Shown one piece after another: positions 48,601-61,012 of a stretch of DNA of 64,000 bases. This DNA is from Batrachochytrium dendrobatidis JAM81 (Eukaryota; Chytridiomycota; Chytridiomycetes; Rhizophydiales): positions 290,567 through 354,566 of the forward strand of contig NW_006281102.1 in NCBI RefSeq assembly GCF_000203795.2, in the 5' to 3' direction. The notes under the pieces were generated by a model that saw only the letters and a program-made list of their open reading frames with translations, had not been told where the DNA came from and did no database searches. How positions within the stretch are numbered: the first letter of the stretch is position 1; each line of letters begins with the position of its first letter. Position numbers and translations under genes: made by a program.

Positions 48601-51600
48601 AATGTTTGAATCATTTTTGTGAGCAGACCAATCAGTGCTTGAAGATGTAATTGAAGTTTTGTCTGCACCTCGATATCAATTTCTCCATCAATTTTAGCTG
48701 GCAAAATAAGTTCAAACAGCCCAGCTTCGTCGGATTCCTCATTGATTTTGACCAAAGCTTGTGCAATTTTGGGAATAAAACTTTCAATTTCATGAATATC
48801 ACTCATGACATCGACTGGAACAGTAGATATTTGGCGACCTCGAGAAGCAGAAAGCGCGCGCTCTGAAAGAAATTCGTCGCTATTTGATGGCTTGATAATC
48901 GACATTCGTCTGGGTTTAGCACCCATATGGACAGTCGATGATGGGGTAGTAATAAATTGTTGAACTGGTGTACCGCATAGGTTCGATAATAATCCAGACT
49001 CGGCATTTTGAGTTTGATTCAATTCGGCCGATACATTTTCTTGCATTCTGAACTTGAAAATATCTTTGGTGATTGAACTCGCTAATATATGATCTGCTTT
49101 AAAGTTTTCAGTTGTAGCTAGTGGTGATACAGCCCCGCTCAAATTTTGGGATACATTGAGGTTCTGCAGCGGTTGCGTGGTAAGAATAAAACGATTTTCG
49201 CTATCAAAATTGCCTGCCATAATTAACTCGACCAAGTCCTGTACAATCGATTGCCATGGAAAATAAAATGTAGTTTTTTCCATTTCAACACAATTTCCAA
49301 CGCTGTCATAAATAACAGTGTTTATAGAGCAAACTGATATTTAGTAACAATCCTGATTGAAATACACACAAGAATAGCAAAATCATAAATAGTGCAAGTT
49401 TGACGACTTACCATACGTGACATTGTTGTTTGGTAGCCTCTTCTTTTGTATATGCAATCAATGTTGACAATCCTTGGCCACCATCGGCCTTGACAATCAT
49501 GACATCTGAAACTGTTGCCGTCTTCATTCGCTCCAGCGAATCCAACAAACTTTTTCGCTCTTTTTCACGGCCAATAACTTCGGCGGCTATAGAAAGTGCG
49601 GCATTTTGGTTTGTTTTGTTCTTGTTGGATTCAGGAACTGGAACAATGGGTCGAAATATAGATATAGCCGAGTTTTTTCCTTTTACTTTTGTTTCGCCAA
49701 GATTTTGAAATGTATAGTCTGAACAGCATAGGTTATATGTTTTTTCGTCACACAGAATGCCTTCTGCGGCCTCAGTATGACACATCAAACGGGCAGCCAT
49801 ATTAATTGAATCACCCATCTAATCAATTGTTATTTGATATGAAAATTCAAATAAACGGATTTAAATGATTAGCACATGTTTGAAAAAAGCAAGTTTAAAA
49901 CAATATATAGGTCATGTTTGATGCATCAAAACAAATCAGCCTACCACAGCGTATTCGGCTCTACCACCGCTTCCTACGCCACCATATGACACTACACCAG
50001 TAGTGATGCCCATGGAAAAGTCATCAAATATATCTAAAAACTTGTCACGAATCTCAATTCCAGCTTTAATCCCCAAACACGCATCGTTTTCATGTGCAAG
50101 CGGAGGTAGTCCAAAAAAACACAAAATCACTGCTCCTTTGTCATCCACATGAAACTGCCGAAGACTTCCTTCGCATCGATGGAGTGCCGTTTGTACAATC
50201 GAAATGGCGCGTTGTGACTCGTCCAAAATATCATTACGATGAACAACCTGCAGCGATCCAACTTTGATAAAAATAGTTGTGACTTGTCGCAATTCTGTCA
50301 AATTTAATAAATCCAAAAGACCGGCGTCCATTTGAAATAAACGTGATTGGTTGATATCTGCTTGAAGTTTAAACAATGCAGTTCGGTCCACAAACAACTT
50401 GTATAGGTCTACATTTGCTTCCATTTGACGTGTATTCTTGAAGATGATTTCATCTTCAATATCGGGTGGTGCGTGACCTTTTCGAACTGCTTTTTCTAGA
50501 CCAGTGAGAATGATGCATCGTTTATCATAATCTCCAAGATTCACAGTAGCAATATCAATTACACACGCCAGCCATTTGAGTGCTTGATGTGACAAGGCAA
50601 GTTCGCCTATAAGTTGTCAAACAAGTCGGTCAGTATATATTCACGTAACGGGTCATCAAAAGGATGTGAAATTTAAAGTGATATTGTTTACAGCCGTATT
50701 CATGTAAGATAAAACATTAGTAAAGATATCAAGTACATAGCAAAATCTAGTCTCATGGAATGGTGATTCACACCAGATTTACTACAAAATAGTGTATCCT
50801 CTAAACGAATGTTCAAAGTTGATTGGAATGGAAATAATAGTTGCATTCCTGATGCGTGCAATCTTTGTTTCCTTGAACACAAATGTATGAGATTCAAGAT
50901 ACAACAAATTTGAAAAAGGACAGATTCAGAACACTAGTTCAAAACTATAGTTTGATACTGTACATCATATGATGAACGTTGTGTTTGAAACAAAAAGAAT
51001 TGACAATAACAATCAGACACTGACTGCAAGATAAATGCAAGCGTTCCATTTTACGTGAATACGACTAATAAAACTGATTCGTCAAGGCATGCATTTTGTG
51101 CATATACAGATATGTGCCTCTATGATCAAATGAAACTTATAAATGACTATCATTTGTAATTTAGCTTTATACCTGCTTTTGCGAGATCCAATACTTGAGA
51201 TAGTTGATTTACACCATCTCCTGCAATAAAATGTTCCCAACGACCTGGCTCGCCACCAACTAGCACATCATATACGAGTCCAGCGCCAATACCCAAGTGA
51301 ATTCGAAGGATTTTTGTTGGACAGTCTTCAATGTCTATGTCGTAGGTGCCAAGTTTTGTCAAGAGAGTCAAACAGCAATGTGATGCCTTGTACACTAGCT
51401 CTCCTCTGATCTTATCTCTACTCACCTCTGTTAGGTTTGTGGCCTTTTCAGATTTCCAGCAGAAAATAACAGCATCGCCTATGAGCAAAGAATGCAAGCC
51501 ATCATATAAAATCAGTTTTCAATGGAATTTAAATGATGATGGATTAGCCAATCCCAAACCAACTGATTGCCATTTTGATGGCAACTCAACAAGACTGGAT

Positions 51601-52670
51601 TAAATATGCCGAGAAATGATAATACACCAATATAATGATTTACAAGCATTATACGTTTGGCAGATGCTCTCGCATTACACCACACTTGTTGCTAACAGTA
51701 TGGCGTAAATGGGCAGTTGATTGATAAACAATCCACATTACTCGATACTGTTGGACTTACCTGCAAATTTAACTATATCTCCTCCGTGTGCAACAATGGT
51801 TTGAATAATCTAAACATTCCAACACAAATGTTAGCTACGTTTATACAACTACTATGCGAGTTTATAAAGGAAATATCAGGTTGAGCAGGTGTGTTTCTTT
51901 TATATCAGTCCCTTCAATGATAGTCAATGGTGCGTTATAATGCAATTGATCCGTTTTACTGATATAGTCCGCGACTAATATGATTTGACAATTTGGAAAC
52001 ACACCAGAGTGCTCTGAAGATACAATCCTTATACAGGATGATATAACTGCTACCACTTAAATCTGAAAAGCGTTGCAATCCGTGTCTTGGATATTACCTT
52101 GTCAAGATATCCCTTCATTGTTCGTGTCAACAACTCTGCTCCGATCGGACCACGCTCGGCAAGAACAGCAGTGAGCTTGGAATATCCACTGACATCAACC
52201 ATGACTACGGCTGCAAAAGCCTCGGTTGCACTTGGCACTAGGGGTGGAATAACTAGTGGATCTTGTGATCCACCATCTGCTTTAAGTGCTACTTCGGCGC
52301 ACATTTGATAACAAACTCGGCGTACTTGCTTTGATACAAAATTGGGTATGATCTGATCTAACTGCGCTTCATTTGATGTTGGTAGGCTTCCTGAAATCCC
52401 CATGATGTTCCCGACACCGGCTGCATTAATAAGGGATTTTAATGACTGTTCGTTTGCTGTGGAGTCGTTACGTTTAATAGCATGCCAACTCATTCGCCGT
52501 CTACCCATATGGGAAACTGCAGATGGAGGTGATGCTTCTAGAATTTTATTATCTTCTGTACTTGCGTTGTCATGATTTGACGGTAATACTGTGTTCGTCG
52601 CGTACATCTCTTTAGTGTCTGATGAATATATAATGTGCTGCTGCTCGAGTTTAGAATGGACGGCCCGCAT
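45657..52670 (-). CDS. Soluble adenylyl cyclase (ADCY10-like) with STAND ATPase and TPR-type region
   Basis: Six exons (52098-52670, 51761-51809, 51173-51478, 49945-50606, 49412-49818, 45657-49302) give 1880 residues. Two class III cyclase homology domains are tandem. C1 (about 153-290) has the metal-binding aspartates in VVMVDVSGYSKL and VKFAGDAVIFCW. C2 (about 418-560) has TTGVVSYGGVGSGGRAEY and YAVMGDSINMAARLM, carrying the Asn and Arg expected at the active site. Then GREKERKSLLDSLERM leads into an AAA/STAND-type region and a long helical-repeat C-terminus (SLYLKEEYIEAEKHLLIGLK). This is the layout of animal soluble cyclase, which makes cAMP and in many lineages responds to bicarbonate. 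The P-loop position reads GGQGLST, without the usual lysine. Intron 4 (50607-51172) contains a transposon-like element. The first 150 residues are unmatched. Confidence 0.9.
50690..51066. mobile_element. MITE-like inverted-repeat element in the cyclase intron
   Basis: The left end ACAGCCGTATTCATGTAAGAT and the right end ATTTTACGTGAATACGACT are imperfect inverted repeats of each other. Interior blocks (ATATGATGAACGTTGTGTTTG, TGACTGCAAGATAAATGCAAG) match the other family members. At about 377 bases it looks internally deleted relative to the 469-base copy. It has no coding capacity. Confidence 0.65.
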
Positions 52671-53350
52671 CCACTACTTGCAGACTCTACTTCATAAGAT
52701 ATGTACAGAGTTGGAAGCACTATAGGTGTGCTAGACTCTGTTTATTGAAAAGTAAAAAGCTGGAGTTCTGCTATAGGCTGGTTTGTTTTGACTTTTTGCA
52801 GGCAACACGGTCCCTTCCCAAAAATACAGTACGCGACTACTTTGAGTTGGATTAGGTTATGGTCAAATATTTTCGACTCTACAAATAAGGATTTCAGTCT
52901 CATTGGCCCAAAGATTGACAATAATATGCACTTGAATAATCGTGACTTTGTAATGTGGCTTTTCGGCTTTTCTTTTTAACCCGCCGACATCCATAATGAT
53001 TTCACATTCTATTTCCTGCAATATAGCATCTTTGTCGCATGGTGATGGCTCAGTGACCATCAAAGCTATGTCATAATTAATAAAACTGGTGATATTGGAA
53101 AAACTCTAGACTCTCATACAGTATTGGTTTATTCTAAAATCAGGATCATGTTGGATACATAATATTTGCTACAATATATCTTATTATGAAAGTGCATTCA
53201 TTTTGGCAAAAATACCGTGGCTATCATTTGAAGTAGTGTATTTTGTTCAATAAAAAGAATGAGATGTGGCTAAATGCTGAGTTAGTAATCAGCTTTCTTG
53301 TTGATATCGCGTTTTCATTTGATGAGCAGAGATTGTGGTACATCACATTT
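52671..53350. other. Intergenic, possible small exon on the minus strand
   Basis: This lies upstream of the cyclase gene. A minus-strand ORF from an ATG at about 53060 to 52863 reads MVTEPSPCDKDAILQEIECE followed by IIMDVGG and a less convincing tail. It could be a small gene or an upstream exon, but no family or clear splice partner is seen. Confidence 0.25.
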
Positions 53351-53819
53351 GAATTACGGCCGTATTCACGTAAATGAACCACTAGGTCGAAATAATAAAC
53401 AAGAGTTTCATGAAATGATAGTCTTTACCCAATTTACTGGTTTGTCTTGTGGTGGTTGACACAAAAGCAACTGTTGCATTTCTGAGTATAATTGTTTTTT
53501 GAGCTGGAGCGCGAACGTATGAAATTTAGGAGTTGTGTTGAAAACATTGACAGTCAAACCAATATCTGAATTGAAATGAACAAGTCTGATGATTTACAAT
53601 GCATGGTTATGCCAAACGAGGCCAGTTTTAATTGAAAATTATAGCTTGTGCGTGCATCCTATGATGGACGTTGTGTTGATAAACATCAAGAATGCCAATT
53701 GAACACAGTCAATTTCAAGTAGAAAGTACAACAAATATTTAATCATTGTTTATTCTGAAGCAAAATAGTGACTGCAAGATAAATACAAGTGTTCCATTTT
53801 GTGAATACGGCTGTAATTC
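53351..53819. mobile_element. Best-preserved copy of the MITE-like family
   Basis: The ends are imperfect inverted repeats of about 30 bases: left GAATTACGGCCGTATTCACG, right (read inward on the minus strand) GAATTACAGCCGTATTCACA followed by AAATGGAACA. At 469 bases it has no open frame of note. Its interior defines the blocks shared with the copies at 7793, 50690, 36352, 61915 and the 650-bp repeats. This points to a non-autonomous DNA transposon; no transposase is in the window. Confidence 0.75.
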
Positions 53820-53851
53820 ATATACAAATACAATGATTGACATTATGCTAA

Positions 53852-54367
53852 TCATTGAGCCTTTTTCTTTTTACGCTGGCCACCGGCAGGAGGAGCAATA
53901 GCAGCTTGGGCATCTAAATACATGTATGCGATAGTTGTAACGACCAGCAATACTGTGATTGATATAGCGAACCGTCCATACCCGAGACCATACCTTAAGA
54001 TATGGTCTGTAGCATCCGTCATGGGGATAAATAATGATGCCAATGCAGAAAATACTTCACGGAAAGCCATGAAAAAGGCAGGCAGCTTAGGACCACTAGG
54101 CCATGCACGAGTACGAGGATTCCAATCAGCTTGAAAACGAAACATGGACATGATGGCAACAACAACTCCAAGAGCAATCCCAACAACAACCCAAGCAGCA
54201 GCAAATTTGATCAAAACGACAGCATAGAGTTCAATGTCTTCGCTAGTATACCAAGCAACACCCTGCATAATGAGCAAGCCAATACACGCAGAGACGGTAG
54301 AAATCTGATTGGCAGCACCTTCTATCATGGCAGAGCGTGCTGTGACTGCACCGAGGAATTCGTACAT
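53852..54367 (-). CDS. Small multi-pass membrane protein with dilysine ER signal
   Basis: Intronless, 171 residues. Hydrophobic segments lie at about 22-40 (VSACIGLLIMQGVAWY), 47-73 (VVLIKFAAAWVVVGIALGVV), a weaker one around 103-116, and 131-150 (FAISITVLLVVTTIAYMYL). The loop between them has the aromatic/basic run FRFQADWNPRTRAWPSG. The C-terminus is GGQRKKKKAQ, whose last four residues KKAQ fit the KKxx retrieval signal of ER membrane proteins. I do not recognise the family; ER residence is inferred from the tail. The inverted-repeat element ends only 33 bases beyond the stop codon. Confidence 0.65.
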   Translation of the reverse strand: MYEFLGAVTARSAMIEGAANQISTVSACIGLLIMQGVAWYTSEDIELYAVVLIKFAAAWVVVGIALGVVVAIMSMFRFQADWNPRTRAWPSGPKLPAFFMAFREVFSALASLFIPMTDATDHILRYGLGYGRFAISITVLLVVTTIAYMYLDAQAAIAPPAGGQRKKKKAQ

Positions 54368-55079
54368 TATATTGAGGCTGAATGAAAGTGTTGATGGCTA
54401 AACGAGAATTTGCAATTAGTTTTATATTCAAGTGTTTCCACGTGATATTATTTACAACCAAAGACAAAAGTGATGAGAACGCAGAAAAAATGATTATATT
54501 TGATCATGTTTGAAACCATTCTAGTAGCATCAAGCAGATTTCTGTTGCATCATTTCAACAAAAAGGGGTTTTCGTTTATAATATTGCACGATTTTTTTAG
54601 ACTAGTGTAGACCACATAAATGGAGCGTCGAAGCTTGCGTCAGAAGACCAAATAAGGAAAGTTGCTTTATATTGAATCGAAATGCTCCTGTCATTCAGTC
54701 AACAATCTATCAATATCTGCAAGACAACAACATCACAAAGAATAATGACTGCCAACAATCTCATTTATCTCCATTCTCATGCTTATTGTAATATTATGCA
54801 CATAAAACTTTGGTTTCACAGTAATTCAAAACACGAGATTGAATGCAAATCATGCATGCATTAAATGACAATCTTGTTTGCATTTTGAATATATGTATCG
54901 AGTACATTGTTGGCAAGCAGGAGCAATTTGAAATTCACCTGCGTGTAATCCACCAAAATAAACAGTATGAGCTACTTTTGGATATCAAATAGATATGTAT
55001 GGGCTGAGGTGCTATAGGTATTGTAGACAGTCCAATTTATTCAAATATCTGACATATCCTTTGCAATACTCGAGTTAAA
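54368..55079. other. Intergenic, nothing recognised
   Basis: This is upstream of the small membrane protein and downstream of the AP sigma gene. It is A+T-rich with only short unsupported ORFs. No repeat of the local family was noticed. Confidence 0.4.
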
Positions 55080-55822
55080 TTATGTATAAGCAGGCATAAC
55101 ATTTCGCTCTAGTTGAGCAAACGTAGGTAAGATTAAATCTCGGTTTGTTTCCACTACAAACCCAGCAGTCACCATCTCATCTAGCACCAAATGGATCTTT
55201 TCCAAATGAAATATTACCTATGTCAAGTCAGCAAAAAAATCAGCAAATTACAAGTGGATCTGATGTTACATTTAAAAAACAGCCATTACATGATATTCTG
55301 AAAAAGAGCCAAAGTACTTTGACAGAATCTCGACAAATGCTTGAATGAATGCCAGCATTGCATATTGGTTCTATGTTTGTATAATCAAAAGACATTGGTT
55401 AGAGTTCCGAGTATTCCACAGTCTATCTGAATCAATTTACTCACTTCCGATTGAGTAGAAACTACCATAAAGTTGAGAGAAGCGAATCGTTTGAATGTCA
55501 CACGAGAAGCTCCAGCGTAGAACGACCCACTCTCTTTCTATAATAATGAATTGATTGTAAGAACAAGCGCTGCTACAGCCATGAATATAGAATTACAAGG
55601 GTTGCTTACAGTTGCTGGTTGCTTGGCACACTCGTGGATAATAGTTTGTTCAAGTAATGATTCTGGACGAATGATGGGAGTGGCAGTTGGGGTAGCAATG
55701 GGCTCGATAGTGGGAAGCCAATGACGGGCAAAACGCAGTCTGTTTTGGTTGGTAGCAATAACAAGACAGGATAAAGCCAAGGGAGATCCAGAGCCAGCAG
55801 TGACATTGGAAGCAGCCATCAT
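55080..55822 (-). CDS. Clathrin-adaptor small (sigma) chain, AP-4-type
   Basis: Four exons (55610-55822, 55445-55537, 55290-55370, 55080-55217), all phase 0, give 174 residues. The adaptin small-chain pattern is plain: a first strand ALSCLVIATNQNRLRFARHW, then SGSFYAGASRVTFKRFASLN leading to FMVVST, the helix NQYAMLAFIQAFVEILSKYF, and EYHVIFHLEKIHLVLDEM followed by VTAGFVVETNRDLIL. The LDEMVxxGxxVETNR wording is closest to AP-4 sigma rather than AP-1, -2 or -3. AP-4 sorts cargo at the trans-Golgi network. An extra Pro/Thr segment (TIEPIATPTATPI) lengthens the loop after the first strand. The start could be either of two adjacent ATGs. It diverges from TBCD with 176 bases between. The plus-strand reading over the 3' part is a shadow. 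Confidence 0.85.
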
Positions 55823-55998
55823 TGGTGGAATGGACAGAAAGAAAAGTTTAATTCATGGCAAAGCCAACTGTCATCCTGTCTGTCCGCATGGCAAGGCTAG
55901 ACCCTACCAGCATGAATTCTATCGCATTCTATAATCTGACAATGAGTTTCTTGTTTTAAGAATCCAATCCAATCCAAACTAACCAGATCTTGCTACAG

Positions 55999-58900
55999 AT
56001 GCTACAGTCCAGCGACAATGATGATGACAGTCAAATCGACGAGCAGGCTATCTTGGAAACTGCTATAGAGGCCGGAGCCGAGGAAAACAGAGATGCTTTA
56101 CAGGATAGCAGTCTTGACCAGACCTTTTTTGAAGAAAAGGACAAGTTTCTAAGATATATCCGCACTCTGTGGTCTATGGCCGACAAGGCAATGGCTGACG
56201 ATCCGCTGGGAACTGTTGGATATGTGTGGTCTGCTGTTTTGGAAAACAAAATATATCGCATGATGATGATTGTATGATATTCATAATACTTGGACCAACA
56301 CTGCAATAATTCATCCAGTTCATTGTCCGAATTAACTCGTTTATTTTATCAATATTCCAGATTGACAAGTATCAGGAAATGCCCCAGTTGCTTGATCCCC
56401 ATTTGGAAGAAATTCTCACTCCTATTATATCCAGGCTTCTTGCTGGCATAAAGTCATTTCATACTCATCCAAAGGCTGCTCAGATTCTACAAATCCAACA
56501 ATGGCGTCCCTTCTTCATGATTATATGTCATTTGGCAAAGGCTCGTGGCCGCAAGATTATCATGAACTATTTTACTCATGAAGTTGCCGATCTTGAGCCA
56601 TGTATAGCCTTTCTCAATTTCTTGAAATCTGATACCGATCTTGTTCGTCATTGGCATGCGCGCTATGTTTTATTGCTGTGGATTTCTCTCATTGCAATGA
56701 TACCGTTTGATCTGATCCGTGTGGACAGTGGTCAAAAAGATGGAAGAAAACTTGTAGATTGCATGCTTGATCTGGGAAAGAGCTTTCTTGATGCACCTGG
56801 TAAAGAACACGAGGGTGCATCCATTCTTATCATGCGTATTCTTTCTCGGTATGTTGACTGTTTTAAAAGTCGAGTATAGTCTTGGATTGTTAAGCAAATT
56901 GAATTTACTCCTTTAGCAAAGACACATCCCAAACCCATCTTCTTCCGTTTATCGAAGAGGCATTTGAGTCGCTAGGCAACACAGAGGACATCTTCAAAGT
57001 AAATCTTGAATATAATTGCATTTTAAATTTGAATACAACTCTTTGGTTAGACTAACTGTATCCATATACAATTAAACTATTAGGTTAGAGGTAATGTGGC
57101 TACACTTTGTTGTATTTACAAATATGGTCCTCGCCAGCTTTTACTGGAAACTGTACGCCACGTTCATTCATGCAGTCGGCTCATGTCGGATCCTCGCATT
57201 CAACAAAACTCTCTTATGCGCAAACAGGTTGTGAAGCTTGCTCAGCGTATCGCCTTGTGTGCCATTAAACCTCGTATTGCCAGCTGGCGGTATCAACGTG
57301 GATCAAGATCACTCGCTGAGAATCTAGCTGCCACGTCTGCTGGTTCAAGTGTTGAAACCAACCAATCAAAAATGCGTACAGAAATACCATGCACCCTAAA
57401 GCCTCTCGACGAAGATGATTTTGATGAAATCCCTGACGAAATGGAGGATATTATCAATATTCTGTTGGATGGTTTGCGGGACAAGGATACAATTGTGCGT
57501 TGGACCTCTGCGAAGGGTGTAGGCCGGATCACCAATCGTCTCAATCATGAATTGGCTGATGAGATTGTTGGCTCCGTTATAGATAGCCTTGCAGAAGACA
57601 CGATACTTGTAAATGGATCGCCTCGCACAGCTAAAGTTGATAGTGTTTCCGACTCTTCTTGGCACGGAGCAAGCCTTGCTCTTGCAGAACTTATCCGCCG
57701 CGGCTTGCTTCTCCCCGAGCGTTTAAAAGAGTGTATTCCATGGATTATGCGTGGATTGACTTTTGAGCAACGAAAAGGAACGCATTCTATTGGTGCTCAT
57801 GTGCGAGATGCTGCCTGCTATGTATGCTGGTCCTTGGCTCGTGCCTATGCACCTGAAGTGCTTGAGCCTTATGCGCTTGAGCTTGCCCAATGCCTGATTG
57901 TGACGGCTGTAACCGATCGCGAGGTAAATATTCGTCGTGCCAGTGCTGCCGCTTTTCAAGAGAATGTGGGTCGTCACGGCTTATTTCCTCATGGTATAGC
58001 CATTGTGGGTATCGCCGATTATTTTAACTTGGGTGTCCGTGCTCATGTTTACACTGATATTATCCCTACCATTGCAAGGTAGTATAACTGTTTTATTCTA
58101 GGCTGTTAAATGGCTTAATGTAACTTTTAGTCACAATCGCTGACTTGTGTGGTTTAATCTAGTTTTTCGGAATATGCCGAGCCAATCATGAATCATCTTG
58201 TCAGCAGCTTGCAGCGTCATTGGGACAAGCACGTACGTGTTTTGGCTGCCAAATCTCTTGGTATTCTAACCAAAACTCAATCGGACTATATCACTGAGAC
58301 TGTACTTCCCATCACGATCAGTAGGATTGGTTCTGACGAACTAGAATTGCGTCATGCGTCACTGATGTCTTGTGCTGAAATTCTGAAAACTCTTTTCATG
58401 AATAATGGTACTTGGTCTGCTGACCATCTTGAGCATTTTATCAAGGTATTATCGAGTTATCACGAATTTGAAACTACATCTAGTTTTATCATTCTAATCC
58501 AAACATAATGGGTGTACATCATTTAGCCTGCATTCATGTCCATCGAGTCTTTTCATCCAAAACATACTGAATCATTTGGATCTGATCTCACTCGCACCGG
58601 AGCAGCATTTTTAATGGAAGTTCTTGCATCCACTGATGCACTTGGCTCTCTTTCCAAATGCGGGATTGCGAAATTTGATAGCGTTTTGGATACATGGTGG
58701 ACTCTTTTAGACTCTTCCATTGATCGAAGTGAAGAACAGCTACAAGAAAACACTGCTAAATCTATTTGTTGTTTGGCAGAGTCTGTTGGCTTATCCGATG
58801 CCTGGTTTAAGGCATTTACTCAGGGACTGGATTATACTGCTCCTCCTGCTCGACGACGCGGATGTGCCCTTGTGTTTGGATTTGCTTCGCTGACTATTTT

Positions 58901-60143
58901 GTCTTTGCGCATTGAGAGTATTATTCAATCTTTGGCTAAAGCAACTCAGATTCATCAAGAACAAGTATACAATGATGCAGGAACGAGGCGTAATGCAGTA
59001 CATTCCATTACCGCTATTATTCAGACGTATGGCTGCAAACTTTTGACTGATTTTCCTGCTGGATGTCTTGATTTGGTTGTTTCTACGCTGCTAAAATGCA
59101 CAGAGGACTATTCAACCGATTCGAGAGGTGACGTTGGTTCTTGGGTTCGGGAGGCTTCTGTAAAAGGTATATCTGCTCTTCTTCCACTAGTTGCATCGAT
59201 TGAAGCAAAAATCGGCGGCAGTGCTTCATTATCCAAGTCGGTGATTGATGCAGCAACAAGACAAAAAATGATTGCCGCTGTGGTTTTACAATCTGTTGAA
59301 AAGATTGATCGTGTCAGAAGTACAGCGGGTGTAGCTCTGCATGCTCTTGCGTGGGAGTATCCAGAACTAGAGTTTCCCTATCAAAAAGAGGTTCGATTGG
59401 TTATTCCACAAGATACGGATATTCATTGGCTCAATCCACGTGAAGTATATCCAATGATGGTGAAGATGATGCATGTGGAAGCATACAGGAGTTTTGTGCT
59501 GTTGGGAATTGTTACCAGCATTGGTGGATTAACTGAAAGTCTTGTTCGAAGTGCTAGTTCTAGCCTAATGGAGTTTGTTTTGCAACTTCCTGTTTCACTC
59601 AACGACAGTATGTCGCCATTGAAACTTGAAGATGTATTGGATGCGTTTACTGATTTGCTCAAGTCATATCAGCGCGATGATCGTGTATCTATTCCCATTC
59701 TCGAAGTGTTGGATCTTCTTCTCACTAGCAGAACGCTTACCTCTGTTCACACCATGCAGGTTGTTGCATTGTACAACCTGACCAAATCCGAGGTTTTCAA
59801 GTCCAAAAACGTACGAAAACTGACAGTGGGGATTAAAGTGTTTGCGGGATTTGCAGGACTGACAGGCGATCATGGAATCGATGAGATGCCAGAAATTGCT
59901 GCAGTACAGAAAAAAGCCTTGAAGCAACTTATGCTGTACTTGGCGCATCCGTACCCCAAAGTTCGCCGAGCCGTATCCGAGGCATTGTATCTTGTTGTAA
60001 GCACTGGACTTTCTGGTATTGGAATTAGTGACGAGGCTTTGGAAGCTACTGAAGATGTTTTACTATCTACAGATTGGGATATTGGATCACCTGCTGAACT
60101 AAAGGCTTTGAGAGCAAAAGTTGAAGCAAGCTTGGCTTACTAA
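55999..60143 (+). CDS. TBCD: Tubulin-specific chaperone (cofactor) D
   Basis: Six exons (55999-56271, 56361-56848, 56917-56998, 57084-58078, 58163-58445, 58527-60143) give 1245 residues; human TBCD is about 1190. It is an all-helical HEAT-repeat protein. The N-terminal third carries the conserved ELxxILxPI-like LEEILTPIISRLLAGIKS and YVLLLWISLIAMIPFDL; the middle has DKDTIVRWTSAKGVGRITNR and GLTFEQRKGTHSIGAHVRDA (the best-conserved block of the family); then RRASAAAFQENVGRHG. TBCD captures beta-tubulin and, with cofactors E and C, assembles and recycles the alpha/beta dimer; animal TBCD also sits at centrosomes and basal bodies. Confidence 0.95.
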
Positions 60144-60266
60144 ATGTTATTTGTTTCGGCACTACATGTTCAACTAGCGAAACCAAGTATCAACTAAAAG
60201 TTTTTACGAGTTCTCAAATACTGAAACTGGCATGTGATGGTATACATGCGGATATTCCATTAAAAA

Positions 60267-61012
60267 TTAAGAAACTTGATCGAATGGTAGTGATGATAAA
60301 ATAACCAATGAATTCATTAACATACTCCTGTCTAAATTCATCATCTTTTGCATATAAAGGTGCATTGATGCAATTATGCAAGCATCAAAGAAATCCTCCG
60401 ACTCCGCTTCAAATGAGAATGCATCCAGTTTATAAATCAATGCTAAATGAGATGCTTCTTGATGTGATAGACAGCGACGACTTGCCCACTGGCATTGCAA
60501 TGAGAAAACTCCCAATCACCATTCTCCAATTGCACATACACATTAGAATACTTTGCTTCAACAAAAGGCCGTAGTTTCCGGGCATGTTTCCTAGACTCGG
60601 GTATACCTTTAATGGGAGGTGCTGCGGATAAAGTTGCAGCTGGATAGAAATCGCGACAAAGGTTGAAATCAAGATCATCAAACAAACAAGGTTTTTGCTG
60701 GCGAGATTTGTCGGAAAAAAATAATTTTTTGTGTCGAATGGACCACTGCCTCGGTTTGCTGGGTTTAATTCTATTAGGTTGACGAGGGGTATTGCGAGTA
60801 AAGAGACTAAAACGCTTGTCGCAGCCAGCTGAATGCGAGTTTAGGGTTTCATTGCAACTGTACACATCATTAAAATAGTCTTTTCGTTTAGACTTGGAGT
60901 GTGGCCACAAACGATAGATTGAGCTGATATGTTTGATAATCCACATGTTTGCAACACCATTTTTTGGGTTAGGGTCGGAAACGAAAGGCGACGATGTGAC
61001 AGGGCTGGACAT
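60267..61012 (-). CDS. Unrecognised basic protein, two-exon model
   Basis: Exon 60490-61012 encodes a basic, Arg/Lys/Pro-rich protein (MSSPVTSSPFVSDPNPKNGV at the start; later YSNVYVQLENGDWEFSHCNA). Reading on directly gives 189 residues. A 47-base intron (60443-60489, GTGGGC to TTTAG) would instead join an acidic second exon (60267-60442, KLDAFSFEAESEDFFDACII) for 232 residues. The second exon looks protein-like, but 47 bases is short for this window. No domain is recognised. Confidence 0.5.

Noticed and set aside
51862..52056. Minus-strand 64-residue ORF between cyclase exons 1 and 2
   Set aside because: It falls in a 288-base intron; joining exon 1 to 51809 gives the conserved cyclase C1 sequence without it.
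55145..55348. Plus-strand 67-residue ORF that reads like a small Gln/Ser-rich protein
   Set aside because: The minus strand carries exons 3 and 4 of the AP sigma chain with conserved motifs across this stretch.
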